Counted from the first letter of the stretch, positions 7,030 through 14,718 are shown. The stretch is 20,132 nt of DNA from Verrucomicrobiota bacterium (GCA_021413535.1 JAIOQF010000281.1:1-20132), one strand, 5' to 3'. Notes: generated by a model from the sequence alone, not told the origin. Made by a program: numbers and translations.

Positions 7030-7764
7030 TTAACGGAAGCAGCCAAACATTTGCCACAAGACGCAGAGCAAGTCGCCGAGCTTATTCGCGTAAGGACGCT
7101 TCGGCGTGATGATCTGCCAGCCACGCTGTTTCCCGATGGCGGCGAGCGAGGCATTGGGATGCACGAGCACGGCGTTTCCGGCGAATTCGAGCAGCGGCAA
7201 ATCAGCGGCGCTGTCGGAGTAGCTCCAGGAATCTCGCAAGACCGCCTCATCGGCATCAGCGACTTCTGGTATCTCCGCTTTCATACGCGCAATTTTTACG
7301 GCGTGCTTGTTGTTCTCGCCAATGACGCGCGGCATGAGCGGCATCTTCGCGGGGACTTCGACCTTCGTTCCGATGCAATGATCAAAGCCAAGCACGCGGG
7401 CGATGTCGTGCGCGTAGAAATCGGGGCTCGCGGTGTTGAGGATGAGTGTGCGGCCTGCAGTGCGATGACCTTCGATGATCGCGATGAGTTCCGGATAAGC
7501 CGCGCGCTTCACGGTTTGTTCCGCGAACTCCTTCGCATAAGCCGCGAGCGTCTCGCGCTTCATGCCGACGAGGTAATTGTGGAAGGCGCGTTTAACCGTC
7601 ACCGTGCTGGCGATGCGGCAGGCTTTCAGCAGCGCGACTGGTGCGAAGGTCAGATGCAGCGGCGTCCGCCAGCGCTCGCGCTTCAACACAAAATCACAAA
7701 ACAGCGCCTGCGTGTCGTAGGGCAGCAGCGTGTGATCGAGGTCGAAGAAGGCGAAGCCTTTCAT
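7030..7764 (-). CDS. HAD-superfamily phosphatase, subfamily IB (SerB-like)
   Basis: Encodes 244 residues with the four haloacid-dehalogenase motifs in order: FDLDHTLLPYDT (motif I, nucleophile Asp8 and Asp10), LILNTASPD (motif II, Ser/Thr), a Lys in KVEVPAKMP or NNKHAVK (motif III region), and SYSDSAADLPLLE (motif IV metal-binding Asp). The helical cap between motifs I and II (about 20-105) and the family pattern place it among IB phosphatases, which include phosphoserine phosphatase and lipid phosphatases. The substrate cannot be read from the sequence. It lies downstream of ilvC on the same strand but a strong terminator (7801-7833) separates them, so it probably has its own promoter in the 36 bp up to that terminator. 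Confidence 0.87.
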   Translation of the reverse strand: MKGFAFFDLDHTLLPYDTQALFCDFVLKRERWRTPLHLTFAPVALLKACRIASTVTVKRAFHNYLVGMKRETLAAYAKEFAEQTVKRAAYPELIAIIEGHRTAGRTLILNTASPDFYAHDIARVLGFDHCIGTKVEVPAKMPLMPRVIGENNKHAVKIARMKAEIPEVADADEAVLRDSWSYSDSAADLPLLEFAGNAVLVHPNASLAAIGKQRGWQIITPKRPYANKLGDLLCVLWQMFGCFR

Positions 7765-7800
7765 GGTTGTGGGGTTCTTGGTTCTTGGTTCAGGGTTTGC

Positions 7801-7833
7801 AAATAAAAACGCGACGTGTTGCCACGTCGCGTT
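7801..7833 (-). terminator. Strong rho-independent terminator of ilvC
   Basis: A perfect 11-bp stem, AACGCGACGTG (7808-7818) and CACGTCGCGTT (7823-7833), with a four-base loop. Read on the minus strand it is followed by TTTTATTT. It lies 45 bp past the ilvC stop. Confidence 0.9.
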
Positions 7834-7878
7834 GGAGTAATCTCACATGAAGCGGCGGACTGAAGTCCGCGCTCCGGT

Positions 7879-8907
7879 TTATTCGTAACTCGCCTGCGCG
7901 CCGACGGTGGCGCGCTTCTTGATCCAGGGCATCATACTGCGGAGGCGGGCGCCGGTCTTTTCGATCGGGTGCTTTTCGCCGGCCTTGAGCAGGGCGTTGT
8001 ATTTTTTGTAGCCGCCTTCGTATTCCTTGACCCATTCCTTGGCGAACTTGCCGTTCTGAATGTCCTTGAGCGCTTTCTTCATGCGGACTTTCACGCTCTT
8101 GTCGATGATCTTCGGACCGACGTGCACGTCGCCCCACTTGGCGGTTTCGGAGATGGAGAAACGCATGCCCGCGATGCCGGCTTCGTTCATCAGGTCGGCG
8201 ATGAGTTTCAATTCATGCAAGCACTCGAAGTAGGCCATCTCGGGTGAGTAGCCGGCTTCGACGAGGGTTTCAAATCCGGCCATGACCAGCGCAGAGGCGC
8301 CGCCGCAAAGCACGGTCTGCTCGCCGAAGAGATCGGTTTCGGTTTCCTCCTTGAAGCTGGTTTCGAGGACGCCGGCGCGGGTGCCGCCGATGCCTTTGGC
8401 CCAGGCGAGCGCGATCTTCTTCGCGTCCTTGCCGGGATTCTGGTAGATGGCGATTAGGCTCGGCACGCCTTTGCCTTCGGTGTATTGACGGCGGACGATG
8501 TGGCCGGGGCCTTTCGGCGCGACGAGGATGACGTTGACGTTCTTCGGCGGAACGATGGTCTTGTAATGAATGGAGAATCCGTGGCTAAAGAGAAGGGTCT
8601 TGCCCTTGGTAAGATGCGGCTCGATGTCTTTTTTGTAAGCGGCGGGTTGCTTCGTGTCCGGCAGGGCGACGAAGATGACATCGGCAAGCTTCACGGCTTC
8701 GGCGGTGTCGTAGACTTTAAAGCCGCGTTGTTCGGCGACCTGGCGCGACTTGGAGCCGGGATAAAGGCCGATGATGACTTTGACGCCGCTTTCTTTGAGG
8801 TTTAGCGCGTGGGCGTGGCCTTGGGAACCGAAGCCGATGACGGCGCAGGTTTTACCTTTGAGCGGTGCGAGGCTGGCGTCTTTGTCGGTGTAGATTTTCG
8901 CGGGCAT
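7879..8907 (-). CDS. ilvC: Ketol-acid reductoisomerase (class I)
   Basis: Second step of valine, leucine and isoleucine biosynthesis: Mg2+- and NADPH-dependent conversion of acetolactate or acetohydroxybutyrate to the dihydroxy acid. Encodes 342 residues, the length of short class I enzymes. The Rossmann motif is VIGFGSQGHAHALNL (about 23-37), followed by the residues that select the cofactor phosphate in YPGSKS. The active-site segments LFSHGFSIH, VAPKGPGHIVR and the acidic ETETDLFGEQTVLCGG are intact, as is the C-terminal SETAKWGD. The gene has its own strong terminator. ilvB/ilvN are not adjacent, so it stands alone here. The upstream 112 bp is shared with the divergent VirJ-MprF gene. Confidence 0.97.
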   Translation of the reverse strand: MPAKIYTDKDASLAPLKGKTCAVIGFGSQGHAHALNLKESGVKVIIGLYPGSKSRQVAEQRGFKVYDTAEAVKLADVIFVALPDTKQPAAYKKDIEPHLTKGKTLLFSHGFSIHYKTIVPPKNVNVILVAPKGPGHIVRRQYTEGKGVPSLIAIYQNPGKDAKKIALAWAKGIGGTRAGVLETSFKEETETDLFGEQTVLCGGASALVMAGFETLVEAGYSPEMAYFECLHELKLIADLMNEAGIAGMRFSISETAKWGDVHVGPKIIDKSVKVRMKKALKDIQNGKFAKEWVKEYEGGYKKYNALLKAGEKHPIEKTGARLRSMMPWIKKRATVGAQASYE

Positions 8908-9019
8908 GTCTTTCGGGGTGTTGGTTGAAAAGGGCGCGCAGTGTGGGGCAGGGGCGGGGTGGCGTCAATATGAAATAAGGTTGCGGCAGTGCGGGCGAAT
9001 GACTATTACAAGGTCGATC
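8908..9019. promoter_or_regulatory. Divergent region between ilvC and the VirJ-MprF fusion gene
   Basis: Promoters for both divergent genes should lie here. The + strand gene has AAGG at 9010-9013, six bases before the ATG at 9020, which decides that start. I see no leader-peptide attenuator or riboswitch for ilvC. Confidence 0.45.
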
Positions 9020-11374
9020 ATGTGCTTTCTCCAACGCTTTCCAACTTGCGCCCTCCGGTGCTGGCTGGTGCTTATGCTGATTTTTTGTGCGTGGCCGGTC
9101 AGCGGTTTCGCGGCGGATGATGAAGATGATGATGGACCGCTGCCGCATGTCATGCTGCCGCTTTCCCATGGTGGCGAGGCCATGCTCCGGATTTACGAGC
9201 CGGACGATCTGCCGCCGCGAGCGATATTCATCTTTGGTTCCGGGGACGGCGGCTGGTCTCCCTGGGAGGATGTAATCTGTCATTGGCTGCGGGATGCGGG
9301 CGTGTATGTGGTGGGCTGGGATTTTAACCGCTACGCGACTGGCGTCTCGAGGGAGACCAAACACGGTGACTACAAGCCGGATGACAGCGATTACACGGCG
9401 GAAAATATCGGGCGGGATCTGGCGGCCATGGCGGAGATGGCACTGGAGCGTTGCGGCAAGCCGGATGTGCCGATCATTTATGGCGGCTGGAGTTCGGGTG
9501 CGGTGCAGGCGGTGCCAGCGGCGGCGTGGAAGTCGCGGCCTAAATCACTCAAGGGCATCATGCTCTTTGGCGCGGACCGGCGCGGGCGCTACGGAATGCG
9601 TTCGTCCGATCTCATGGGCAAGACGCCGACGGGACCGGGCACGTTTGATCTGGCAGAATTCAACAAGGCGCTGGCAGATCTCCGTGTGGTGCAATTCCAT
9701 GGTGGCGCTGATTTCATGGCTTCGAATACTTGGATTCAGACGCTGAAATCGCCCAAGGCACTTTATGAAATTCCTGGTGCCAACCATGGTTTTGACGGGC
9801 CGGAAGATTGGTTTGAACCGATTCTCACCAATGGCGTCGATTGGCTGCTGGGTGATGAGTCGAAGGCGCCGGAAAAAATTATGGAGTCCTTGCTCGGCCG
9901 GGAACTGCCATTTGGACTTGACCCGTGGTGGCCCATCGCGGCGATCTCCATCGGGCTCACGACTTTCTTTCTCTTTTCGCGACAGCACTCGATCCGGGTT
10001 CTGGTGCTGGCGGTGGCGGTCATGGGATTGATCGATTTGCTGGAGTCGATGTTTCAAAAGCCAGGATTTGTCATTGGCTGGATGGAGCAGTGGGTTCCCC
10101 TGGGAGTGACGGAGAAGAGCCGGATACTACTGTTAATATCCGGCGTCTGCCAGTTGGGCCTGGCTCATGGACTGGCCCGGCACAAGCGCGTCGCGTGGGT
10201 TCTATCGCTGGTGATGCTTTCGGTGTCGATCGTCCTGCATCTTTCCCGTGCCTTTGACTGGCATCATGCATTGGCGGCGTTCATCTTGATCGTGCCTTTA
10301 GTGCGGTGGCGGAAAGAATTCGTCGCGCGATCGGATGCGCCTTCGCTGCGTTTCGCCTTGGCGATGGGTGCCGTGCTGGCGGTTTCGCTTTTTCTCTATG
10401 GCGCTTTTGGCCTGGTGCAGTTCAGCGAGAAAGGAAACTTCGGTGAGAAACTGGGCTGGAAGGAATGTGCCAGCGGTGCGATGTCCGCAGTCCTCCTTCA
10501 AAAAACTCAGTTCGACAACGATGGCGGCCGCGATGTGCGGCATTTCCTGGCCACGTTGCGCGGCGGCAGCTTGCTCACGGCATTCATCGTGCTGGCGCTG
10601 ATTTTGCGACCGGTTTTGAAACGGCGTCATCCCGAAACCACGGAGGAAGATCGCGCGAAAGTCAGGCAGATCATCGCGGAACACGGGCGCGATCCCATGG
10701 ATCACTTTGCGCTGTTGCCGGATAAACGATACTTTTTCGGCGCTAACGGAAAGGGCGTGATCGCCTACGCGTTGTGGCGCAAATTCGCCGTGGCGCTGGC
10801 TGATCCCATCTGTCCGGCGGAATCGCGCGCAGTGATGATTCACGCGTTCGCGCGTTTCTGCAAAAGCCAGGACTGGCAGCCGATGTTCTATTGCTCGCAT
10901 GTGGCCAACCGGCCGCTCTATGAAGAGGAGGGCTTCGCCAACTTCAAGGTCGGCGAGGACGCGCGGTTGGATGTGAATGAGTTTAAACTCGAGGGCGGCA
11001 AATTCCAAAATCTCCGCACGGCGCGCAACAAAGCGCGAAAAAACGGGCTCACATTTCAATGGTATGATGCGAAACCACAGCCTGATCACGGTCTGGAAGC
11101 GCAGCTTCAGCTTCTTTCAAATGACTGGCTCAGGCGCAAGCACGGTGGCGAGATGACCTTCGACTTGGGCTCGTTCAATATCGACTTCATCCGCGAGTTT
11201 GGTGTTGGCATCGTGCGCAACACTGAGGGACGCATCGAAACCTTCGCGACCTGGCTGCCCTTTGCCCAGGGTGATGGATTTTCTCATCGTCGAAGCGCTG
11301 GATCATTTCAAAGCGCAGGGCGTCACCGTGATCAGCCTGGGCAATGCGCCGCTGGCGAATGTGGATGCCATTGA
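9020..11374 (+). CDS. VirJ/AcvB-like hydrolase fused to an MprF-like membrane and lysyl-phosphatidylglycerol synthase module, frame-broken near the C-terminus
   Basis: From ATG 9020 (AAGG six bases upstream; 8999 and 8906 are in-frame alternatives, the latter inside ilvC) the frame gives 784 residues. A signal peptide (1-30, ending VSGFA) leads to a VirJ-type alpha/beta hydrolase with the hallmark SGDGGW near residue 73, nucleophile Ser158 in GGWSSGA, Asp231 in HGGADF and His256 in GANHGF. About seven membrane helices follow (about 295-540), then a DUF2156/MprF C-terminal domain (from about 565; YFFGANGKGVIAYALWRK, ALADPICP, TARNKARKNG). AcvB/VirJ proteins of rhizobia hydrolyse lysyl-phosphatidylglycerol and MprF makes it, so both halves may act on the same lipid. 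After LPFAQ near 11270 the frame runs out of homology for about 35 residues to the TGA. The true C-terminus is in another frame (11274-11597). Probably a pseudogene or a sequencing error in this genome. Confidence 0.82.
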   Translation: MCFLQRFPTCALRCWLVLMLIFCAWPVSGFAADDEDDDGPLPHVMLPLSHGGEAMLRIYEPDDLPPRAIFIFGSGDGGWSPWEDVICHWLRDAGVYVVGWDFNRYATGVSRETKHGDYKPDDSDYTAENIGRDLAAMAEMALERCGKPDVPIIYGGWSSGAVQAVPAAAWKSRPKSLKGIMLFGADRRGRYGMRSSDLMGKTPTGPGTFDLAEFNKALADLRVVQFHGGADFMASNTWIQTLKSPKALYEIPGANHGFDGPEDWFEPILTNGVDWLLGDESKAPEKIMESLLGRELPFGLDPWWPIAAISIGLTTFFLFSRQHSIRVLVLAVAVMGLIDLLESMFQKPGFVIGWMEQWVPLGVTEKSRILLLISGVCQLGLAHGLARHKRVAWVLSLVMLSVSIVLHLSRAFDWHHALAAFILIVPLVRWRKEFVARSDAPSLRFALAMGAVLAVSLFLYGAFGLVQFSEKGNFGEKLGWKECASGAMSAVLLQKTQFDNDGGRDVRHFLATLRGGSLLTAFIVLALILRPVLKRRHPETTEEDRAKVRQIIAEHGRDPMDHFALLPDKRYFFGANGKGVIAYALWRKFAVALADPICPAESRAVMIHAFARFCKSQDWQPMFYCSHVANRPLYEEEGFANFKVGEDARLDVNEFKLEGGKFQNLRTARNKARKNGLTFQWYDAKPQPDHGLEAQLQLLSNDWLRRKHGGEMTFDLGSFNIDFIREFGVGIVRNTEGRIETFATWLPFAQGDGFSHRRSAGSFQSAGRHRDQPGQCAAGECGCH

Positions 11375-11597
11375 AGGCGAAATCGAAAGCCGTCGCGAGC
11401 GCGCCGTGCAATTTCTGTTTGAGAATTTCGACCAGATTTACGGCTACAAAAAGCTGTTCCGCTTCAAGCACAAATACCAGCCGGACTGGCAGGGACGTTA
11501 TCTGGCCTACCGCCCCGGAGTGCCGCTGGCCATGGTGGGACTGGCCGTGGCTGGTGTCCATCTGCCGAAGGGCTTTATGGGTCTGCTTCGCTCCTGA
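11274..11597 (+). pseudogene. Out-of-frame C-terminal fragment of the MprF-like domain
   Basis: A 107-residue frame, starting at ATG 11274, carries the missing end of the lipid aminoacyltransferase domain: MDFLIVEALDHFKAQG, then SLGNAPLANV, FDQIYGYKKLFRFKHKY and PDWQGRYLAY. In MprF proteins these segments directly follow the FAT-x-LP strand that ends the upstream frame. Between the two, family members have roughly twenty more residues including a DLMR-type strand; only a few residues separate them here. So this looks like a small deletion whose length is not a multiple of three, not just a single-base slip. No plausible ribosome binding site precedes the ATG, so it is best read as the broken end of the 9020 gene. 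Confidence 0.75.
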
Positions 11598-11652
11598 TGG
11601 GCAACCTTTCCTTTGACCAGTGCTGGATGGGTGCTTAGAGTCTACGCTCTTT

Positions 11653-12390
11653 ATGAAAAAGTCCCTCCTGCTCATCCCTGCCGCCCTTTCATTCATCTCC
11701 ATGCTTCTGCCTGCGCAGGAGGCCAAGCCCGCCGCTGCTGCACCTGCGGCCCCGGCTCCGCTTGATCCCGCAGCGCTGATGGAACGAGTCAGCTATTTCA
11801 TCGGCACCGATGTCGCTCGGAACTTTCAGGAGCAGTCCGTGGACATTAAAGTTGAGTCCTTCATCGAGGGCATGAAGAACACCTTGGAGAAAGGCCCGGC
11901 CAAATACACCCAGCAGGAACTGGGCACCGCGATGAACCAGTTCACCCAGGAAATGCGCGCCAAGATGCAGAAGGAAGCAGCCGAAGCCGGCGGTGCCAAC
12001 AAGGAAGAAGGCGAGAAATTCATCGCGGCCAACGGCAAGCGGAAAGAAGTCACCACCACCAAGAGCGGCCTGCAATATGAAGTTCTCAAAAAGGGCACCG
12101 GAAAAATTCCCTCAGCGACTGACACGGTCACCGTGCATTACCATGGCACGCTCGTGAACGGCAAGGTCTTCGACAGCTCCGTCGATCGCGGCGAACCCGC
12201 ATCGTTCCCGGTCAACGGCGTGATCCCTGGCTGGGTGGAAGCGCTCCAGCTCATGCCAGTCGGATCGAAGTGGAAGCTCGCCATTCCCGCTAACCTTGCC
12301 TACGGCGAACGTGGCGCTGGTAAGGACATTGGACCGAACTCCGCCCTCATCTTCGAGGTGGAGCTGCTCAGCATCGGTGCCAAACAATAA
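11653..12390 (+). CDS. FKBP-type peptidyl-prolyl isomerase (Mip/FkpA-like), secreted
   Basis: Envelope protein-folding helper that isomerises Xaa-Pro bonds. From ATG 11653 it encodes 245 residues: signal peptide (about 1-22), an Ala/Pro-rich linker (25-40), the helical FKBP N-terminal dimerisation domain (about 42-125) and the FKBP catalytic domain (about 138-242). Catalytic-domain signatures are SGLQYEVLKKGTG, VTVHYHGTLVNGKVFDSS, VIPGWVEALQLMPVGSKWKLAIP and LAYGERG, ending in FEVELLSI. The frame is open 11 codons further upstream, but the Lys-rich start at 11653 gives a normal signal peptide. It lies 55 bp after the broken MprF-like gene. A cis-acting terminator is not obvious after the stop. 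Confidence 0.93.
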   Translation: MKKSLLLIPAALSFISMLLPAQEAKPAAAAPAAPAPLDPAALMERVSYFIGTDVARNFQEQSVDIKVESFIEGMKNTLEKGPAKYTQQELGTAMNQFTQEMRAKMQKEAAEAGGANKEEGEKFIAANGKRKEVTTTKSGLQYEVLKKGTGKIPSATDTVTVHYHGTLVNGKVFDSSVDRGEPASFPVNGVIPGWVEALQLMPVGSKWKLAIPANLAYGERGAGKDIGPNSALIFEVELLSIGAKQ

Positions 12391-12461
12391 ACGCGCGGGT
12401 CACCGCAGTTATTGATTGAGAATTGCAGTGGCTTGTCCGCTGCGTTTGGATACTCGTTCCC

Positions 12462-12995
12462 ATGCTGCTCATCTTACGCCGATGGCTCTGGATTGCCTGG
12501 AACCCGATGCGGGTTCTCTGGCTGCTGGTCATCAGCACGTCCGTCATCGTGCCTTGGCTGACCCGCAATCACGAGGTGAAAGCCCAGCGCGGCGAGTGGT
12601 ATCCGTTCTCGAACTTCCCGATGTATTCGACGTTCGAGCCCACGGCATACTATGTTTATATCACCGATGAAAACGACCAGCCAGTGGCCATGTGGCAGAC
12701 ATTCGGCACCTGGCCTTCCGCTGTGAAAAAGGGTTACGATGCATTGTTGAAGTCTGAAGTTGTCCGCCTGAAAGAAGCGGCCAAGAAGCAGGGCGGAAAG
12801 TATTCCCGGAAGATTGTTGAGATGTCCGGCGACGAATGCCGGCCCGCTGGCGATGCCATCCTCCGGCAGTTGCGAGATGCGAGCCCCAATCAGGACGAGG
12901 TCCGCAAAAACAAAGGCTACCGCCTGCACCAGGTGGATATCACGCTCGACGACGGACGCATTGTCCAAAAAACCAAACGAGTGGGAGAAATCTGA
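12462..12995 (+). CDS. Membrane-anchored protein encoded with the HTTM protein, unknown function
   Basis: Encodes 177 residues from ATG 12462; a TTG at 12423 is in frame but would add a second hydrophobic stretch. One transmembrane segment (about 17-35) is followed by an extracytoplasmic domain that starts with GEWYPFSNFPMYS and continues YYVYITDENDQP. The middle is a Lys/Glu-rich helix (about 85-115) and the end is beta-prone. I recognise the PFS-x-FPMYS pattern as something seen beside HTTM membrane proteins, but no function is known to me. Its TGA overlaps the start of the HTTM gene (TGATG), so the two are translated together and probably act together. Confidence 0.75.
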   Translation: MLLILRRWLWIAWNPMRVLWLLVISTSVIVPWLTRNHEVKAQRGEWYPFSNFPMYSTFEPTAYYVYITDENDQPVAMWQTFGTWPSAVKKGYDALLKSEVVRLKEAAKKQGGKYSRKIVEMSGDECRPAGDAILRQLRDASPNQDEVRKNKGYRLHQVDITLDDGRIVQKTKRVGEI

Positions 12996-13978
12996 TGACT
13001 GCGGAATCCACAGAAGCAGTTCCCCGCAACGGATGGCTCGGACGAGTGTGGTCTTGGTTCACCTATGAACCGATGCGACACGCCTGGTGGGAGGCACTGC
13101 TTTTCCGCGCTGGCATCGCGTGGTGCGCCTGGCAGACGCTGGCAGGTCCTCTGACCTTCACGTCGCAGCCGCGGCCGCACGGCATCGCAGTCTGGTTTGA
13201 CGTCACCGTTGGCGGCGATCCCAAGATGATGGCGGTGCTCTCGCCGCTCAGTGCGGTGTGCCTGTTGCTTTACGTCTTCAACCTGGCGTTGCCCGTTACG
13301 TTGTTGCTGCCGTTGTTCTTGAGTTTTACGATGGGCACTCTGTTGAATTCTCAAGGTGCCATCAATCACACGACACAGATAGTTACCTTGGTTCTGCTGG
13401 TGCAATGGCTGGCTGCGCTGTGGTCTGCAACCGGCGGTCGACGGAAAATTCTCACGCCAAATAGTTTCACGGATTACCAACTCGCTGCGGACTGGACCCG
13501 GCAGGCCATCATGTCTACCTATGTGGTTTCGGCCATCAGCAAGCTCATCGAAAGCGGCGGACTTTGGTTTGCTGATGCGCGCTATTTTGGTCTGCAAATC
13601 ACCAAGGCCGCTGGCATGGCGAAATACGGCGACACTGGATCAGGCCATGATGTGCATTGGCTGGCGCAGGCATTTATCGATCATCCCTTGATGGCCACCT
13701 TCTTCATTGCTGCGGCGCTGCCTTTGGAACTGTTCGCTTTTCTTGGAGTATTAAACCGGCGCCTAGCCTTGTTTTTCGGGCTGAGTTTATTTGCCTTTCA
13801 CAGCACGGTTACAGAAATGATGAACCTCGATTTTGCCTTCCACAAGACGCTGTTACTCGTGCTGTTCGTCAATCCGGTGTGGTGGGTGGTGCAAGGCACC
13901 AATTGGACCATGGGTAGTGGCCGACGTGAGGAGGCTCAAAAACCCATCTCGCTGGCAGTGTCCGGGGACAAGAATTAG
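12995..13978 (+). CDS. HTTM-domain integral membrane protein (vitamin-K-dependent gamma-carboxylase-like fold)
   Basis: Encodes 327 residues with several membrane helices at about 36-52, 82-113, 128-146, 172-184, 233-252, 255-272 and 284-300. The motif NHTTQ near residue 124 and the stretch STYVVSAISKLIESGGLW (174-191) fit the HTTM family (named after horizontally transferred transmembrane domains), which is related to gamma-glutamyl carboxylase. The bacterial reaction is not established. The ATG at 12995 overlaps the preceding stop and has GGGAG at 12983-12987. The last 20 or so codons (GSGRREEAQ onward) and the stop are contributed by a REP-like inverted repeat, so the tail is probably not ancestral. 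Confidence 0.82.
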   Translation: MTAESTEAVPRNGWLGRVWSWFTYEPMRHAWWEALLFRAGIAWCAWQTLAGPLTFTSQPRPHGIAVWFDVTVGGDPKMMAVLSPLSAVCLLLYVFNLALPVTLLLPLFLSFTMGTLLNSQGAINHTTQIVTLVLLVQWLAALWSATGGRRKILTPNSFTDYQLAADWTRQAIMSTYVVSAISKLIESGGLWFADARYFGLQITKAAGMAKYGDTGSGHDVHWLAQAFIDHPLMATFFIAAALPLELFAFLGVLNRRLALFFGLSLFAFHSTVTEMMNLDFAFHKTLLLVLFVNPVWWVVQGTNWTMGSGRREEAQKPISLAVSGDKN

Positions 13979-14001
13979 AGCCTCCTCACGTCGGCTGCTA
14001 C
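13914..14001. repeat. Inverted pair of GTAG-headed REP-like palindromes (BIME-like)
   Basis: A perfect 18-bp inverted repeat, GCCGACGTGAGGAGGCTC at 13920-13937 and its complement at 13978-13995, extends to GTAG at 13914-13917 and CTAC at 13998-14001 with two mismatches between. Each arm is itself a small hairpin: AGCC or GGCC, a GA/GA internal mismatch, C-GTGA-G, then GGCT. A 40-base spacer separates the arms. The pair covers the last codons and TAG stop of the HTTM gene and ends nine bases before the rluE start codon, so it also forms the rluE leader. The whole could fold into one long stem that affects message stability or termination. Confidence 0.8.
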
Positions 14002-14010
14002 GCGGCAAAT

Positions 14011-14580
14011 ATGCTTCTCGCCTTCAATAAGCCCTACGGCGTGCTCTCGCAGTTCACCAAGGAACACGAGTCACATCGAACGCTGGCGGAGTTTGAATTT
14101 CCGAAAAATGTTTATGCCGTCGGAAGACTGGACTCGGATTCTGAGGGCTTGATTTTGTTGAGTGATGAACCGGATTGGAATGCACGCCTACTGCAACCCA
14201 AGCGGGGACACCAGCGCGTTTACCATGCGCAGGTTGAAAAAATCGTGGATCAAGCAGCTTTGATAAAATTGCGCGGCGGCGTGAAATTGCCCGACTTCAC
14301 CACCTTGCCTTGCGGAGCGCGAGTGCTGGAGCCCGCTCCGGATCATCCGCCGCGCGTGCCCCCGGTTCGCGAACGCAAATCAATCCCAACCTCGTGGATC
14401 GAACTCACGCTTGTCGAGGGGAAAAATCGTCAGGTGCGCCGCATGACTGCTGCCGTGGGATATCCGACGCTGCGATTAATTCGGGTCGCGATCGGGAAGC
14501 TGACGCTGCTGGATCTAAAACTCACTCCCGGTCAGTGGCGGGAGTTGAGCGGGGATGAGCGGGGGCTGGTCTTGATTTGA
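14011..14580 (+). CDS. rluE: RluE-type 23S rRNA pseudouridine synthase
   Basis: RNA-modifying enzyme of the RsuA/RluB/E/F family; RluE converts U2457 of 23S rRNA to pseudouridine. Encodes 189 residues, without an S4 domain, as expected for RluE. Visible signatures: FNKPYGVLSQF (5-15), the catalytic motif GRLDSDSEGLILLSDE (about 38-53) with the nucleophilic Asp, GHQRVYHAQV, and ELTLVEGKNRQVRRM with the later LRLIRVAIG. The ATG at 14011 has no good Shine-Dalgarno sequence and lies nine bases after the inverted repeat of the preceding entry. The substrate uridine is inferred from similarity to RluE, not shown. Confidence 0.9.
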   Translation: MLLAFNKPYGVLSQFTKEHESHRTLAEFEFPKNVYAVGRLDSDSEGLILLSDEPDWNARLLQPKRGHQRVYHAQVEKIVDQAALIKLRGGVKLPDFTTLPCGARVLEPAPDHPPRVPPVRERKSIPTSWIELTLVEGKNRQVRRMTAAVGYPTLRLIRVAIGKLTLLDLKLTPGQWRELSGDERGLVLI

Positions 14581-14641
14581 TCTGACGGGATTCTTCTTCG
14601 CCCACCCGTCTGGCTTTGGATTATTTGTGCGCTCTCCAGGC

Positions 14642-14695
14642 AAAAATTTGCCAGCTTCCGCAGATGCCGCACCGAGCGGCAAGCGGAAGCTGGCA
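14642..14695 (-). terminator. Long nested hairpin terminator of the beta-barrel gene
   Basis: A 13-bp stem TGCCAGCTTCCGC (14649-14661) with GCGGAAGCTGGCA (14683-14695) encloses a second 6-bp stem TGCCGC (14665-14670) with GCGGCA (14676-14681). On the minus strand a T-run (14642-14646) follows two bases after the stem. It lies 23 bp past the stop of the 14719 gene. In the + direction there is no T-run, so it should not terminate rluE efficiently as a classical terminator. Confidence 0.8.
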
Positions 14696-14718
14696 CACAC
14701 ACAATCAACCAGCAGAAA

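Noticed and set aside
8008..8026. GTAGCCGCCTTCG inside ilvC, resembling the repeat head
   Set aside because: No hairpin follows, and it simply encodes the conserved KKYGGYEY-region codons on the minus strand.
8906..9019. Upstream start at 8906 for the VirJ-MprF gene
   Set aside because: It would overlap the ilvC start codon and put about 38 non-homologous residues before the signal peptide; ATG 9020 has AAGG at good spacing.
14583..14609. GACGGG / CCCGTC hairpin after rluE
   Set aside because: Six base pairs with a long loop and no T-run; too weak to call a terminator.
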